From positions 1 through 51,561 of the forward strand of contig QZJY01000071.1 in NCBI GenBank assembly GCA_003597995.1: DNA of 51,561 nt, given 5' to 3'. Below the pieces are notes generated by a model. That model did no database searches, was not told where the DNA came from, and worked only from the letters and a program-made list of their open reading frames with translations. Positions 28,635-36,966 of this stretch are shown in pieces. Position numbers and translations under genes: made by a program. This DNA comes from Dehalococcoidia bacterium (GTDB taxonomy: Bacteria; Chloroflexota; Dehalococcoidia; Dehalococcoidales; UBA1222). The first letter of the stretch is position 1, and each line of letters starts with the position of its first letter.

Positions 28635-31325
28635 CTAGCGGGTTGCCACAAAGAGCGCAGTAACAAGTGCCCCTAGTCCACCCAGCACGAGCCACGTGGG
28701 TCTATCCTGAGTTTCGCCTTGCTGCGACACTTGCACGGTCTGCTGGTTGGTGTCAAAACTCGGTTGGGTTGTCGGGAAGATGCGGCTGCCCACGGTGTAC
28801 TCCCCCGGCACATTGTACCTGAACGTGATATCTTGCTTGTTGGTAAACACGTGCTGCCCCCCGCCAAGATCGTAGAGGATGCCTTGCAGCGCGGTTACGT
28901 TATCAAGTGTTACCCTAACGTTCACCGCATCTCCGGCGTTCACCCGGTTATGGCTCACAGTAAGCAAACCCTTAACTTCGGCGCGCGCCGGCACGACAAC
29001 CATGACATCCTGTGACCTTATCGCCTCTCCCACGCTGTTCTCAGCCATGGCAAACGCCGTGTAAGTGCCCGCCTCAGCATAGATATGCGACACGAGCACG
29101 CGATCACCGCTCGGCGCCGGTGGGCCGCTGTAGCGCCTACCATCTCCAAACTCGATAGAGACTATCGTCACCTGTCCCATGTTGCCCCATGCGGCCACAA
29201 ACGACGTCGCAGAGCCGGCCGGGCGCGGCGTTGCGGCGAGCGTTATCGCGGGGCTCACACCCACATCAACGGTAATCACGACCGGGTTGGTAAGTAGCTG
29301 CGCCCCGTACTCGTTGGTGATCCGGGCGCTGATAGTGTGCGGGCCGGGCACGGACATAACAAGGCTGTGTACAAGACTGGTACTTGTGCCCACAAACTCA
29401 TCATCCACCAGCCACTCCACCACGATCACGCTGCCAAAGTTAGACACCGTGCCGCTTAGTTGCACGCTGCCGCCGAGCACAACACGGCTTGGCGCCCCGG
29501 AGAGACTAACCATAGGCGCCGGCACGTTTATGGCAATGACATTCGAGTCGATCTGGAGATTGCCTTGACTGGTCGTGACACGCGCTTTCACCGAGTAGGC
29601 GCCGTGGGTTTTATAACTCGCCAATGCCACGCCGCCGGTTACACGAATCGAATTGCCGTCCCCGAAATCCCAATCGCCATATGCCACCACTCCGTACTCC
29701 GGCTCGAAATCATGGGCGGTGATCGCGAAGCGCACCGGCTGACCTACCACCGGTTGCGGCACGTCGGCGCTAATCGAGACCGTGGGCATGGGCCGCACGG
29801 TTATACTGAGTGTTCCGGAGGTGTATTGCGTGCCGGCAGCATTGGTGACACGCGCGCTCGCTCCAAACGTGCCGGCGTCCGGATATGAGGTCGCAATGCT
29901 AAGCTCTGGTCCGCGCGTAAGTACCCGCCCATCCCCTAGATACCACGTTATGCCGGTTATCGTGCCTACATTCTCAGGTACGAGCTGGAATGTAATCGTT
30001 TGATTGCGGCGCACCGTGCTGGTGCTGGCACTTAGGCGCAACGTAGGCTCTGGCGGCGTACGCGGACAAGTGAGCGTGCCGCAAATTAGCTGCCGCACTT
30101 CCTCGCCGCTCGAGCCGGCGACGAATAACCCACAGCCGTCGCCACTATCGCAAAGATAGGCTTCTATCTCCTGCTCCGTTGCATTACAGAAAGAGCTGCC
30201 TTGACTACACGCAAAGTTCCGGAACTGCTGGAATGCCCACGCTCTGTCATGAGCCGGCGGCGGCGTTCCCCGCGGACAAGTGAGCGTGCCGCAAATTAGC
30301 TGCCGCACTTCAGCATCCGGGCTACCGGCTGTAAACAACCCGCAGCCGTTCGGCGTATCGCAAAGATAGGACTCGATCTCCTGCTCTGTGGCGTTGCAAA
30401 GAGAGCTGCCTTGGCTGCATGCAAAGTTCCGGAACTGCTGAAACGCCCATGCACGATCATGGGTAGGCGGCGGCGGATCGCCGGTGCCCCCGCCATTGAA
30501 GGCGATCATGTCGTCAACAATCGAAGTGCCCTGAATGTTGAAATGATCCCATCCGCCGCTATCGCCAAGGCAAAACACGGCACTGCCGGCGATCTTGCCC
30601 CGTACCTGCTCTCCCCACCAACGGAAATCGGCCTTGACCTGATCCGTGGTGAAGTACCCCTTCCACCCTATCGCGTGACTCCACTCAGAGACAAACACGG
30701 GCAACGGGGTAAGGCCGCGGGCCTCGATGCCTTGCAAGTAAGACTCGTGGCGGAGGGCATTCCAGAACGAGTCTTGCTGCATTAAGCAAGGCCCGCAGCC
30801 GCTGTACAAGTGCAAGCCAAGATAGCGCGCCGCGCGGTGGGTCATCAACGGCCGCACGATCCGAATGTACTCATCCCAAAAGGCATATTGCCCGTCGTTG
30901 GGGTCGTTGGTAGGAAAGTTGCCGGTGGCATGGTTAATAATCACCATGCCTTTGCCTTTGGTAGCCAACGCATCGGCAAAGCCAAGTTCTACCGCGACCT
31001 GACGGCTCAGCCAGTATGTATCGGCCGCGCGACTGGCCTCGTTGAGGCCTTGCCACACATCGATGGCCGGATGGTTATCGCAAAGAGAGATTGCCTCGTT
31101 ATACATGCGCTGCGGGCCGTCGTCGGCCGCCATAATCGCATCTTGCACCGTCTCATGCCAATACTTCCGGCCGACAATCGTCATCCACGGTGCCCGCTGC
31201 TTAATGCTGCCGGCTAGCCCGAGTGCTGACTCGAACAAGAGACACATCGTAGTGCCTGAGCGCACTACGATGTCCACAAACGCCTGGTCGTAACTGTAAA
31301 CACCGAATCCGAGCGGGCCGGCCAT
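28635..31325 (-). CDS. Surface glycoside hydrolase with Cys modules, PKD domains and C-terminal anchor, 896 aa
   Basis: TAGGAGG precedes ATG 31325. Residues 1-275 look like a clan-A TIM-barrel glycosidase: WQGLNEASR gives a candidate acid/base E96 after Asn, and PVFVSEWSH a candidate nucleophile E214. Two 63-residue modules (290-352 and 360-422, period 70) are almost identical, each with six cysteines (FRNFACSQGSSLCNATEQEI, then GCGLF, ICGTLTC). About five PKD/Ig-like units (428-870) follow, recognisable by YPDAGTFGASARVTN, WDFGDGNS and YNVPGEYTVGS. The last 20 residues (WLVLGGLGALVTALFVATR) are a membrane helix. It is likely an exposed, membrane-anchored polysaccharide-degrading adhesin of the particle, although it lies in the early half. 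Confidence 0.8.
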   Translation of the reverse strand: MAGPLGFGVYSYDQAFVDIVVRSGTTMCLLFESALGLAGSIKQRAPWMTIVGRKYWHETVQDAIMAADDGPQRMYNEAISLCDNHPAIDVWQGLNEASRAADTYWLSRQVAVELGFADALATKGKGMVIINHATGNFPTNDPNDGQYAFWDEYIRIVRPLMTHRAARYLGLHLYSGCGPCLMQQDSFWNALRHESYLQGIEARGLTPLPVFVSEWSHAIGWKGYFTTDQVKADFRWWGEQVRGKIAGSAVFCLGDSGGWDHFNIQGTSIVDDMIAFNGGGTGDPPPPTHDRAWAFQQFRNFACSQGSSLCNATEQEIESYLCDTPNGCGLFTAGSPDAEVRQLICGTLTCPRGTPPPAHDRAWAFQQFRNFACSQGSSFCNATEQEIEAYLCDSGDGCGLFVAGSSGEEVRQLICGTLTCPRTPPEPTLRLSASTSTVRRNQTITFQLVPENVGTITGITWYLGDGRVLTRGPELSIATSYPDAGTFGASARVTNAAGTQYTSGTLSITVRPMPTVSISADVPQPVVGQPVRFAITAHDFEPEYGVVAYGDWDFGDGNSIRVTGGVALASYKTHGAYSVKARVTTSQGNLQIDSNVIAINVPAPMVSLSGAPSRVVLGGSVQLSGTVSNFGSVIVVEWLVDDEFVGTSTSLVHSLVMSVPGPHTISARITNEYGAQLLTNPVVITVDVGVSPAITLAATPRPAGSATSFVAAWGNMGQVTIVSIEFGDGRRYSGPPAPSGDRVLVSHIYAEAGTYTAFAMAENSVGEAIRSQDVMVVVPARAEVKGLLTVSHNRVNAGDAVNVRVTLDNVTALQGILYDLGGGQHVFTNKQDITFRYNVPGEYTVGSRIFPTTQPSFDTNQQTVQVSQQGETQDRPTWLVLGGLGALVTALFVATR

Positions 31326-31344
31326 AATTACCTCCTATTGCGAA

Positions 31345-32400
31345 TTAACGCTCCGGCTTGGGTGGCTGGTACACGTGCGCGCGACGCTTGAGTGAGGGTG
31401 CCGCGCTGGGAAGGGTTACAACAGGATTGCCGCCGGTGCGGTCCGGCCATAGACACCCAAGTACCTCAAATACCCGTTGTGGGTGATTGCGCGCCATGCG
31501 CGCCACTCTCACCGCATCCCGGATATCGGTCGAGACCTTGACAACCTCGCGAGCGATTAGCTTTGCCATTTCCGGCCCTTGCCCCTCGTTGGCGACGAGC
31601 ACCGATTGCGCCACCCGGACAAACTCTGCCGGCGTGTAGGCCGGTACCTCGCGCACCGCAAAGCGGCTTAAAATTGCCCGTGATATGCGTCGGGTATCGT
31701 TGGCGCCGGCAAAGACGCGCGTGTCCATGGACATACGCTCGTGAGAGCCTTGCACAAGACGCGTGACAAGGCCGGTTTCCATAAGGTTGAGTAGCGGCGT
31801 CATGTCCTTGTCGTCCATCTTGTCGATCTCATCGATCACGAGGAAGCGCGGCCGCACTTGCAACAAGAGGCTCACGAGACCAGCCTTAGTGGTCGTGCTG
31901 CCCACATAGAAGTGCGCACCGGGCAGACGCCCGATATCGGAGAGCAGCAGCGTCTTTGCCGTGCCCGGCGGGCCAACTAGCAAGCAATGCACCGGGCTCG
32001 TGGCATTCACAGCCATGGACAAGAGGGCTTTGGCCTTATCGTGACCGTACACGAGCTTAAATAGGCTGTGCACGTCGATAGGCTCATCAGATTGTTGTGT
32101 CATGACCGCATCTGCCGCCAACGCCTCTTGTGTATCGGCACGCGAGCGGAGCTTGTAGTGCGTGTAGGCGCGGCTCTTGCTCGTGAGATCGACAATGCCC
32201 ATGGTGATTAGGGAGTTAATCACCGAGATCGACGTGTGGACGTCTTGCCACTCCCAGCCGAAATAGTTCGGCTCCCCCTCATGCTTCTCCTCAACCGCCA
32301 CCATTTCCTCAAGATACCGCCGCCACTCCGGTCGGTCTTGCAGCAGCCGGTACACGGTGTCCTGAATCTGAAGGCTGGCGGATATATCCTGCTGCGCCAT
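31345..32400 (-). CDS. MoxR-like AAA+ ATPase, 351 aa
   Basis: ATG 32400 follows AAGGAGGG; a longer open frame upstream overlaps the coiled-coil gene and is discarded. Residues 1-100 form a winged-helix-like domain (WQDVHTSISVINSLITMG). Walker A GPPGTAKT lies at 133-140 and Walker B FLVIDEID at 176-183. Sensor 1 is AGANDTRRIS and an arginine-finger region ISRAILSRF follows. MoxR/McrB-like ATPases remodel or load partner proteins; partners are often next door. Adjacent genes encode a coiled-coil protein (32402) and the anchored glycosidase (28635). Confidence 0.85.
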   Translation of the reverse strand: MAQQDISASLQIQDTVYRLLQDRPEWRRYLEEMVAVEEKHEGEPNYFGWEWQDVHTSISVINSLITMGIVDLTSKSRAYTHYKLRSRADTQEALAADAVMTQQSDEPIDVHSLFKLVYGHDKAKALLSMAVNATSPVHCLLVGPPGTAKTLLLSDIGRLPGAHFYVGSTTTKAGLVSLLLQVRPRFLVIDEIDKMDDKDMTPLLNLMETGLVTRLVQGSHERMSMDTRVFAGANDTRRISRAILSRFAVREVPAYTPAEFVRVAQSVLVANEGQGPEMAKLIAREVVKVSTDIRDAVRVARMARNHPQRVFEVLGCLWPDRTGGNPVVTLPSAAPSLKRRAHVYQPPKPER

Positions 32401-32401
32401 G

Positions 32402-32869
32402 CTACCCTCCTTGTTGTTGCACGGTGCTATCTGATATGCTAGCACCTTTGGTCGCCTTGTCAACCACCGCGGCCCGCCACGCGCGCATGATATCCGAACG
32501 CTCGAGCACCATTGCATCGAAAGTATCCGGATGATAGGCCGGATTACGCAGCAAAGCCTCGATCTTGTCTTGCACGGCGATGAGTTTAAGGGCCAGCGCG
32601 TGTTCTTGCTCGAGGGCCTTCTTGTCGGCAATGGCGTTCTCAGCAATCATTAGCTTGCGTTGAAGCAGCGCGTTGTACTCGAGTAGATTACCCACTTTGC
32701 CTTGCTCTTTGACCGCCGCGTCGCCCAACCGCATGTTCTCTAGTTGCAGCTCTGTCGATTGCTCACGCAGCGCCGTGATTGCCTCTTGCGCTTGATTGAG
32801 GTCTTTCTGCAACTGATCAATCTTCAGAAACAGTCTATCGGTTAACCTCGTGCCATAGTCGCTGCTCAT
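32402..32869 (-). CDS. Coiled-coil protein, 155 aa
   Basis: Residues 15-110 form a continuous heptad pattern (LKIDQLQKDLNQAQEAITAL, LQRKLMIAENAIADKKALEQ). The C-terminal 40 residues are less regular. ATG 32869 overlaps the stop of the 32866 gene, and the gene ends one base before the ATPase start region, which suggests a stoichiometric partner of that ATPase. No family recognised. Confidence 0.7.
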   Translation of the reverse strand: MSSDYGTRLTDRLFLKIDQLQKDLNQAQEAITALREQSTELQLENMRLGDAAVKEQGKVGNLLEYNALLQRKLMIAENAIADKKALEQEHALALKLIAVQDKIEALLRNPAYHPDTFDAMVLERSDIMRAWRAAVVDKATKGASISDSTVQQQGG

Positions 32870-33033
32870 AGTTTAACCCTCGTTCCGTCGCAAAGCATCC
32901 TTAGGAACGGCAGTCCGTCGTAGCCTAGTACGTCCCAATCGAACGGATGCTTGTAATATGGCTTCTGGCAATGCGGGCATATGCACTCACCGCTTGCCCG
33001 CGTAAAATCGGGCTCCTCCCCCCACAAAGCCAT
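32866..33033 (-). CDS. Tiny zinc-finger protein, 55 aa
   Basis: Translation from ATG 33033 (GGGAGGG upstream, 7-base spacing) gives 55 residues with CICPHCQKPYYKHPFDWD: a C-x-C-x2-C/H cluster. It overlaps its downstream neighbour by ATGA and starts inside a TAA-CGT-ATG junction with its upstream neighbour. Function unknown. Confidence 0.7.
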   Translation of the reverse strand: MALWGEEPDFTRASGECICPHCQKPYYKHPFDWDVLGYDGLPFLRMLCDGTRVKL

Positions 33034-33036
33034 ACG

Positions 33037-33372
33037 TTAGCCCTCCCACTCATCATCTTGCCGCACAAGGTGCTCAGCATCGAGCGATAACACCAGTTGC
33101 GCCGCGAGTTCCTTGTGCACCTTGGCCAACTTGACGCCTTGAAGTATAAGCTCGAGTGCCTTGCACATTGGCCGGCCGCTCTGCAACGCGCGGCAATCAG
33201 GATGATGTTTCTTATGCCACGCTGCAAGAATCCTCTTGAGCGAGTCGGAATCACTCTTGGCCGCGCGCAACGAGTAGAGCCAGAAGGGTACTTGCTTGTT
33301 TGCGAGTATCGGCGCGGCCACCGGCGACTTGCGCGGTGGTAACACGATACCCGGCCCCCGTCGTGGTGCCAT
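33037..33372 (-). CDS. Hypothetical protein, 111 aa
   Basis: AGGTGACC precedes ATG 33372. The N-terminus is basic (PRRGPGIVLPPRKSP), the middle has ILAAWHKKHHPDCRALQSGR and the C-terminus is helical. It has a possible nucleic-acid binding character. No family recognised. Between VRR-NUC and the tiny zinc-finger gene. Confidence 0.62.
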   Translation of the reverse strand: MAPRRGPGIVLPPRKSPVAAPILANKQVPFWLYSLRAAKSDSDSLKRILAAWHKKHHPDCRALQSGRPMCKALELILQGVKLAKVHKELAAQLVLSLDAEHLVRQDDEWEG

Positions 33373-33379
33373 GTTTAGG

Positions 33380-33709
33380 TCACCTCTCCAGTATCGTTAC
33401 AATCCGGTCAGCGTCATCCGGCGTCCAGTCATAGACCTCAACGCCAGGCACGCTACCGAGAAGCTCAAGCCACGCCTCTTGCGCCCGTGTGGGTTTCTTG
33501 CCCTTAGCCTTCAACTCGGCAAAGATTATGCGTGGCGGGCGGACAAGAACGAGATCCGGAAAACCTTCCGCGCTGTGCCGGGAGTTATGCGTGTGGTAAT
33601 AGCACCAGCCGAACATCTTGGCGAGAGGGATAACGTATCGGTCTTGAAAACTCTCCTCGCTCTGACTTAGGAACGTGTAGCCTACGATATCGCTATCCCT
33701 CCTGCCCAT
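33380..33709 (-). CDS. VRR-NUC domain nuclease, 109 aa
   Basis: ATG 33709 overlaps the upstream stop (TAATG). The PD-(D/E)xK set is clear: E19 with Q22 (SEESFQ), GFPDLVLV with D52, IIFAELKAKG with E65 and K67, and Q77. This stand-alone domain occurs in many phages as a structure-specific or Holliday-junction nuclease. Family length is about 100 residues. With RecT and the helicase it fits recombination-dependent replication. Confidence 0.9.
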   Translation of the reverse strand: MGRRDSDIVGYTFLSQSEESFQDRYVIPLAKMFGWCYYHTHNSRHSAEGFPDLVLVRPPRIIFAELKAKGKKPTRAQEAWLELLGSVPGVEVYDWTPDDADRIVTILER

Positions 33710-34449
33710 TAGGCTACCTCGGCCTCAGCACGCTCCTTGCGGCCACGACGTTGCTTGTTAGAGCGCTCCTCGAGTTGTTCCCGGCACGCCGGGCACAAGG
33801 TCTCAGAGAGCGGGTTAAGGCTTGCAAATACCTGCTCGCAAGCCTGACATTGTGCGTAGTCCCCAGGCACGAGATCTCCCGGCGCAAGGTCTGAGAAGGG
33901 GTCACTTTGCCCATCCTCCTCATCCCCCGATATCCCCGCCACATTGGCGACTAGCGCGGTAAGCTCTACGATTTCCTCAGCGAGCAGCGATTGACCTTCG
34001 CGCGCCTTGCCAATCAGCTCGTGCATCGCCGGCGCAAGGTCCGACGTGCCATTCCTGATCGCATCCAAGAGGTCGAGGCACCCTTTGCACAATACCGGAT
34101 CAGGTGGTGCATCAAGGCACAATGGACACCCCTTAGTCGCGTGCTCCTCTGCGCACAGATTACACAGCCCGCCCGGCGTATCGGCCACACCCCCGCAGCC
34201 CTCGCACTTGGAGTACTCTTGCCCCGCCGCCTCATCGAGCTTGAGTTGCTGTGCGCCGGTCTTGGACTCTTGCACCGAAAACGTGCCTTGGAGGCTATCC
34301 ACGATGATGTTAGCCGGCTCTAAGTACAGCCGCGCCATATCGAGATAGTCAGCCTTGCACACCTTGCACTTGAACGTGAGGGTCACCTCCTCAATGTCTT
34401 TTGGATTCGGGGTAAACTTAACCAGCTTGCCGTCAAACTGCTTGCGCAT
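33709..34449 (-). CDS. Multi-zinc-finger protein, 246 aa
   Basis: GGAGGG precedes ATG 34449. Cysteine pairs in order: CKVCKADY (about 28), CEGCGG (about 82), CNLCAEEH, CPLCLD, CKGCLD (95-125), and CQACEQ with CPACRE (200-222). The C-terminus is basic (SNKQRRGRKERAEAE). Four zinc sites and a basic tail suggest binding to nucleic acid or RNA polymerase. Function unknown. The gene overlaps the 34433 gene by 17 bases. Confidence 0.72.
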   Translation of the reverse strand: MRKQFDGKLVKFTPNPKDIEEVTLTFKCKVCKADYLDMARLYLEPANIIVDSLQGTFSVQESKTGAQQLKLDEAAGQEYSKCEGCGGVADTPGGLCNLCAEEHATKGCPLCLDAPPDPVLCKGCLDLLDAIRNGTSDLAPAMHELIGKAREGQSLLAEEIVELTALVANVAGISGDEEDGQSDPFSDLAPGDLVPGDYAQCQACEQVFASLNPLSETLCPACREQLEERSNKQRRGRKERAEAEVA

Positions 34450-34705
34450 CCGCGCCCTCCTGATTTTGTTGATACGTATGCGGCTCGGTTATCAGCAGAT
34501 GGTACCGCACGGCGGTAACACGGCCGACTGCCCCTTCCGGCAGCGGCTCTTTGGATTGCAACTCCACCGGTACGATTAGGTAACCGCAGCCCTTGCAGTA
34601 GTATTTCCACTCCCCGTCGACCGGTGGGATCAGGTGCACCACGCCACTACTTTGCCGACACAGCGGACAAGACAAGTCCGCCGGCAGCACAAGCCCTACA
34701 TACAT
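34433..34705 (-). CDS. Zinc-ribbon protein, 90 aa
   Basis: AAGGG lies nine bases before ATG 34705. CPLCRQ (residues 13-16) and CKGCGY (37-40) make a C4 ribbon with HLIPPVDGEWKYY between, similar to TFIIS-like or toxin-associated ribbons. The C-terminal half is beta-rich (VTAVRYHLLITEPH). Function unknown. Confidence 0.68.
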   Translation of the reverse strand: MYVGLVLPADLSCPLCRQSSGVVHLIPPVDGEWKYYCKGCGYLIVPVELQSKEPLPEGAVGRVTAVRYHLLITEPHTYQQNQEGADAQAV

Positions 34706-34708
34706 AAC

Positions 34709-35305
34709 TTAGTACCCTTCTGTAACGTAGGACACCAGCTTACCGAGCTGGTCTTGCGCTTGGCGGATAAACGACTTCTGCATCTCGATTGCGGCGTTGC
34801 CGGCGTCCGCGAAACTCCGATGGAAGTTCTCCGGGAGGCCATCGCCCTTAACCCAAGAGCCTTGCCCCACGCCGGCCTCGGTTACGAAACGATAGTACTC
34901 CCGATTGTCGTACTCATCCTTGCCCTCGAACAAGAACCCTTTTGTGATGCGCGCGCCGTCCCAGCCTAGGCTGACCAAGTAGCCGGGAACCGGATAACTG
35001 GGCACGGAACCCTCTTTTGGGCCATCATCAGCGTCTACAATGGGCACGTCAATGGCACGGTAAACCCGTATGATGAGCTGGGACCAGTAGGTCGCACTTG
35101 TTGCTGACGCACGTAGCCGGGTATGCGTGGGGAGGGTATCCGCTATGCACCGCTCCTCGTACTCCGGGAAGCCCAAGCCGGACACTAATCCCTTCACGAA
35201 ATCCGTAGTAGGACGCATGCCGGCAGTGTGGGCTAGCCGAATCCACGTGGCGAGCAACTCTGCCCGTCGCTCCTCGCTCTCCGGTGTTGGTTTGTTACTA
35301 GTCAC
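34709..35305 (-). CDS. Hypothetical protein, 198 aa
   Basis: GAGGAGGTAAAG precedes GTG 35305. The N-terminal helical part (residues 1-70) is followed by a beta-rich domain (YPVPGYLVSLGWDGARITKG, EYYRFVTEAGVGQGSW). It is the first gene after the 350-bp operator region, so it may be among the first expressed or the most regulated. No family recognised. Confidence 0.65.
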   Translation of the reverse strand: MTSNKPTPESEERRAELLATWIRLAHTAGMRPTTDFVKGLVSGLGFPEYEERCIADTLPTHTRLRASATSATYWSQLIIRVYRAIDVPIVDADDGPKEGSVPSYPVPGYLVSLGWDGARITKGFLFEGKDEYDNREYYRFVTEAGVGQGSWVKGDGLPENFHRSFADAGNAAIEMQKSFIRQAQDQLGKLVSYVTEGY

Positions 35306-35420
35306 CTTTACCTCCTCACTAATGAGATATTACAGCCCGTAAACCCGTGCAGTTATGTGCTTTACACCTCCAGTCTGAGCCCTGATAGCCCGGTTTTGAC
35401 ATGTCTTTAGCCGGACACCT

Positions 35421-35442
35421 AAAGTCGGACATGTCCGACTTT
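35421..35442. promoter_or_regulatory. 22-bp perfect palindrome
   Basis: The half site AAAGTCGGACA is followed immediately by its exact complement. Perfect dyad symmetry without spacer is typical for a dimeric helix-turn-helix or ribbon-helix-helix repressor operator. The related half site CGGATAT recurs within 150 bp. Confidence 0.7.
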
Positions 35443-35464
35443 CTTAATCGGATATCCGGTTTTC

Positions 35465-35516
35465 CAGGTAAGTAAGTGTGTGTGCGTGAAACAGATCACG
35501 CACACTTACTTACCTG
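35465..35516. repeat. Long stem-loop with 21-bp stem and 4-nt bulge
   Basis: CAGGTAAGTAAGTGTG...CGTGA (35465-35489) pairs with the segment 35496-35516 over 21 bp, with an extra TGTG bulge in the first arm and a 6-nt loop. No U-run on either strand. It could be an attenuator, a cruciform or a replication-related structure. Confidence 0.65.
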
Positions 35517-35520
35517 ATAA

Positions 35521-35564
35521 AATCGGATATTATATTTATATACAGGCGATCCGAATATCCGATT
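35521..35564. promoter_or_regulatory. AT-rich element flanked by CGGATAT inverted repeats
   Basis: AATCGGATATT (35521-35531) and AATATCCGATT (35554-35564) are perfect inverted repeats around TATATTTATATA. Binding of a repressor to both arms would cover an AT-rich promoter core. Confidence 0.6.
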
Positions 35565-35655
35565 AATATTATGGCAAGCCCGGCCGGCCGTCGTCATAGT
35601 TACTACTACCCCCTTACTGGTGCGCTTGCTAGCCGCAAATGTCCGGTTTTATGGC

Positions 35656-36966
35656 CTATCCAGCCTCCTTTCTCTCGACTGCGAGTAGTCCCCACATACT
35701 AGATTTGCCGCGGCCTTGGCCGCCTTCGATCAGCGTAAAGAGATCGGTGCGCCGTCGTAAAACACGATACACCGTATCCTCTTTACACCCAAGCTCATCC
35801 GCGAGTTCTGTGGTGGTTCTGGCTCCTTCTCGAAGTGCTGACTGGAGGCGGAATGATATTGACCCTCGAGCGGCAAGCTCTGCCACATCCCCTACATCAA
35901 GGTTACGTGGCGTTACCATGAGCGTTTGACCGGTTCCGATACCCCCCTCAAAGCCAAAAGTTAACCCAATTGGCCGGGGTTCAATCCGCCCCCGATTTGA
36001 CTTCCGGTGATACAAGCCTAACTGCAGCGTGCTCGCCTCCGCGCTATCGCTCTTGCGCAGCTCCCACGTTGAACGGGCTAAGTTCTGGAACATAACGCTA
36101 CCTAAAGGCGTCGGTCGGCTGCTGCCGTTGGCGCCGGGCAAAGGATCATGCTTTGCCACGTGCGCGAGCACCAGGCACGTTGTACCGAGAGAGCGCAGGG
36201 CGTTCATTGCCGCGATAGCAGTCTCCTCCTCACGCAGATTGCCGCCGGATGCTGGACCCAGACTATCTATCACGACAAGGCCGATGTCGCGGCGGGACAC
36301 CTCAGCCCGCAGATACGATGCGTCGTTGCGTATCGTTTGCGACTGGCTGCGATACCAAAACGCTTCCGGCCAATCGATGTTCATTCCGAGAAGCAACGAT
36401 CCGAAACGCTCGACCTGATCCTCTTTGTAGCTCTCCCAGTCCAGATATAACACGTTGGTCTTGCGCTTCACCTTTAGTCCGGCCGGTAGCCGACTGCCTG
36501 TTTGCACCGCCAGCGCTAACATCATTGAGACGTAGCTCTTGCCCACGCCACCATCACCAAACAAGATCGTGATGGTGTCCTCAGGCAGCAGCGGCTCGAC
36601 AAGATAATCTTGGGACACTACCCCCTCCTGTGCAAGATTTATCACGGGCGGGCCGGCCCGGTACTGCTCTTCAGTGTAAACACACGCCACCTCAAAGATA
36701 TCATCCCACGGAATCGTAGCTTCCTTGACACGCGTCCGCAGCTCAGTGACTAACGTCTTGCGACTACGAGCGCTATCAAGATTAAGACGACTCTTATGGA
36801 GGCGGCCCGGTTGGTCGGGCAACGTGCTCATAACAACTATCTGACCATACAGGTCGTGGTGACTCTCATACAATTGGGTCACGCCTACGCCAATGCCGTA
36901 GTCGTCCCACAGGTACAAGAAGTCATCCCCGTCCCGCTGGACACGGTATGAGCGTTGCTGGGTCAT
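35656..36966 (-). CDS. RepA/AAA_25-type replicative helicase, 436 aa
   Basis: Walker A GDGGVGKS lies at 137-144, Walker B at about 222-232 (GLVVIDSLG), and the conserved CLVLAHVAKHD follows. This is the RecA-like hexameric helicase fold of RepA/AAA_25 proteins, a stand-in for DnaB on plasmids and phages. Residues 1-125 are a distinct N-terminal domain, and the C-terminus carries a winged HTH (TTELADELGCKEDTVYRVL). It overlaps the primase-finger gene by four bases, forming a replication pair. Confidence 0.88.
   Translation of the reverse strand: MTQQRSYRVQRDGDDFLYLWDDYGIGVGVTQLYESHHDLYGQIVVMSTLPDQPGRLHKSRLNLDSARSRKTLVTELRTRVKEATIPWDDIFEVACVYTEEQYRAGPPVINLAQEGVVSQDYLVEPLLPEDTITILFGDGGVGKSYVSMMLALAVQTGSRLPAGLKVKRKTNVLYLDWESYKEDQVERFGSLLLGMNIDWPEAFWYRSQSQTIRNDASYLRAEVSRRDIGLVVIDSLGPASGGNLREEETAIAAMNALRSLGTTCLVLAHVAKHDPLPGANGSSRPTPLGSVMFQNLARSTWELRKSDSAEASTLQLGLYHRKSNRGRIEPRPIGLTFGFEGGIGTGQTLMVTPRNLDVGDVAELAARGSISFRLQSALREGARTTTELADELGCKEDTVYRVLRRRTDLFTLIEGGQGRGKSSMWGLLAVERKEAG

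Larger units (their letters stand above)
35306..35655. promoter_or_regulatory. 350-bp control region with clustered palindromes
   Basis: No gene is seen. The region holds a 22-bp palindrome (35421-35442), CGGATATCCG (35449-35458), a 21-bp stem-loop (35465-35516) and an 11-bp inverted repeat around an AT-rich core (35521-35564). The motif (C/T)GGA(T/C)AT recurs at least five times, also as GTCCGG at 35641. It separates the helicase gene from the downstream zinc-protein operon. Most likely a multi-operator promoter region; an origin is an alternative. Confidence 0.65.

Noticed and set aside
31345-32400. MoxR-like ATPase as the DNA packaging motor
   Set aside because: Its motifs and winged helix fit MoxR/McrB remodelers; HerA/FtsK and terminase features are absent.
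32401-32646. 82-codon extension of the MoxR-like ATPase
   Set aside because: It overlaps the coiled-coil gene in another frame and has no Shine-Dalgarno; ATG 32400 has AAGGAGGG.
35979-36000. tRNA-like GGGTTCAATCC segment
   Set aside because: It lies inside the conserved RepA-type helicase gene and no acceptor or anticodon stem can be folded around it; no tRNA gene was found in the window.
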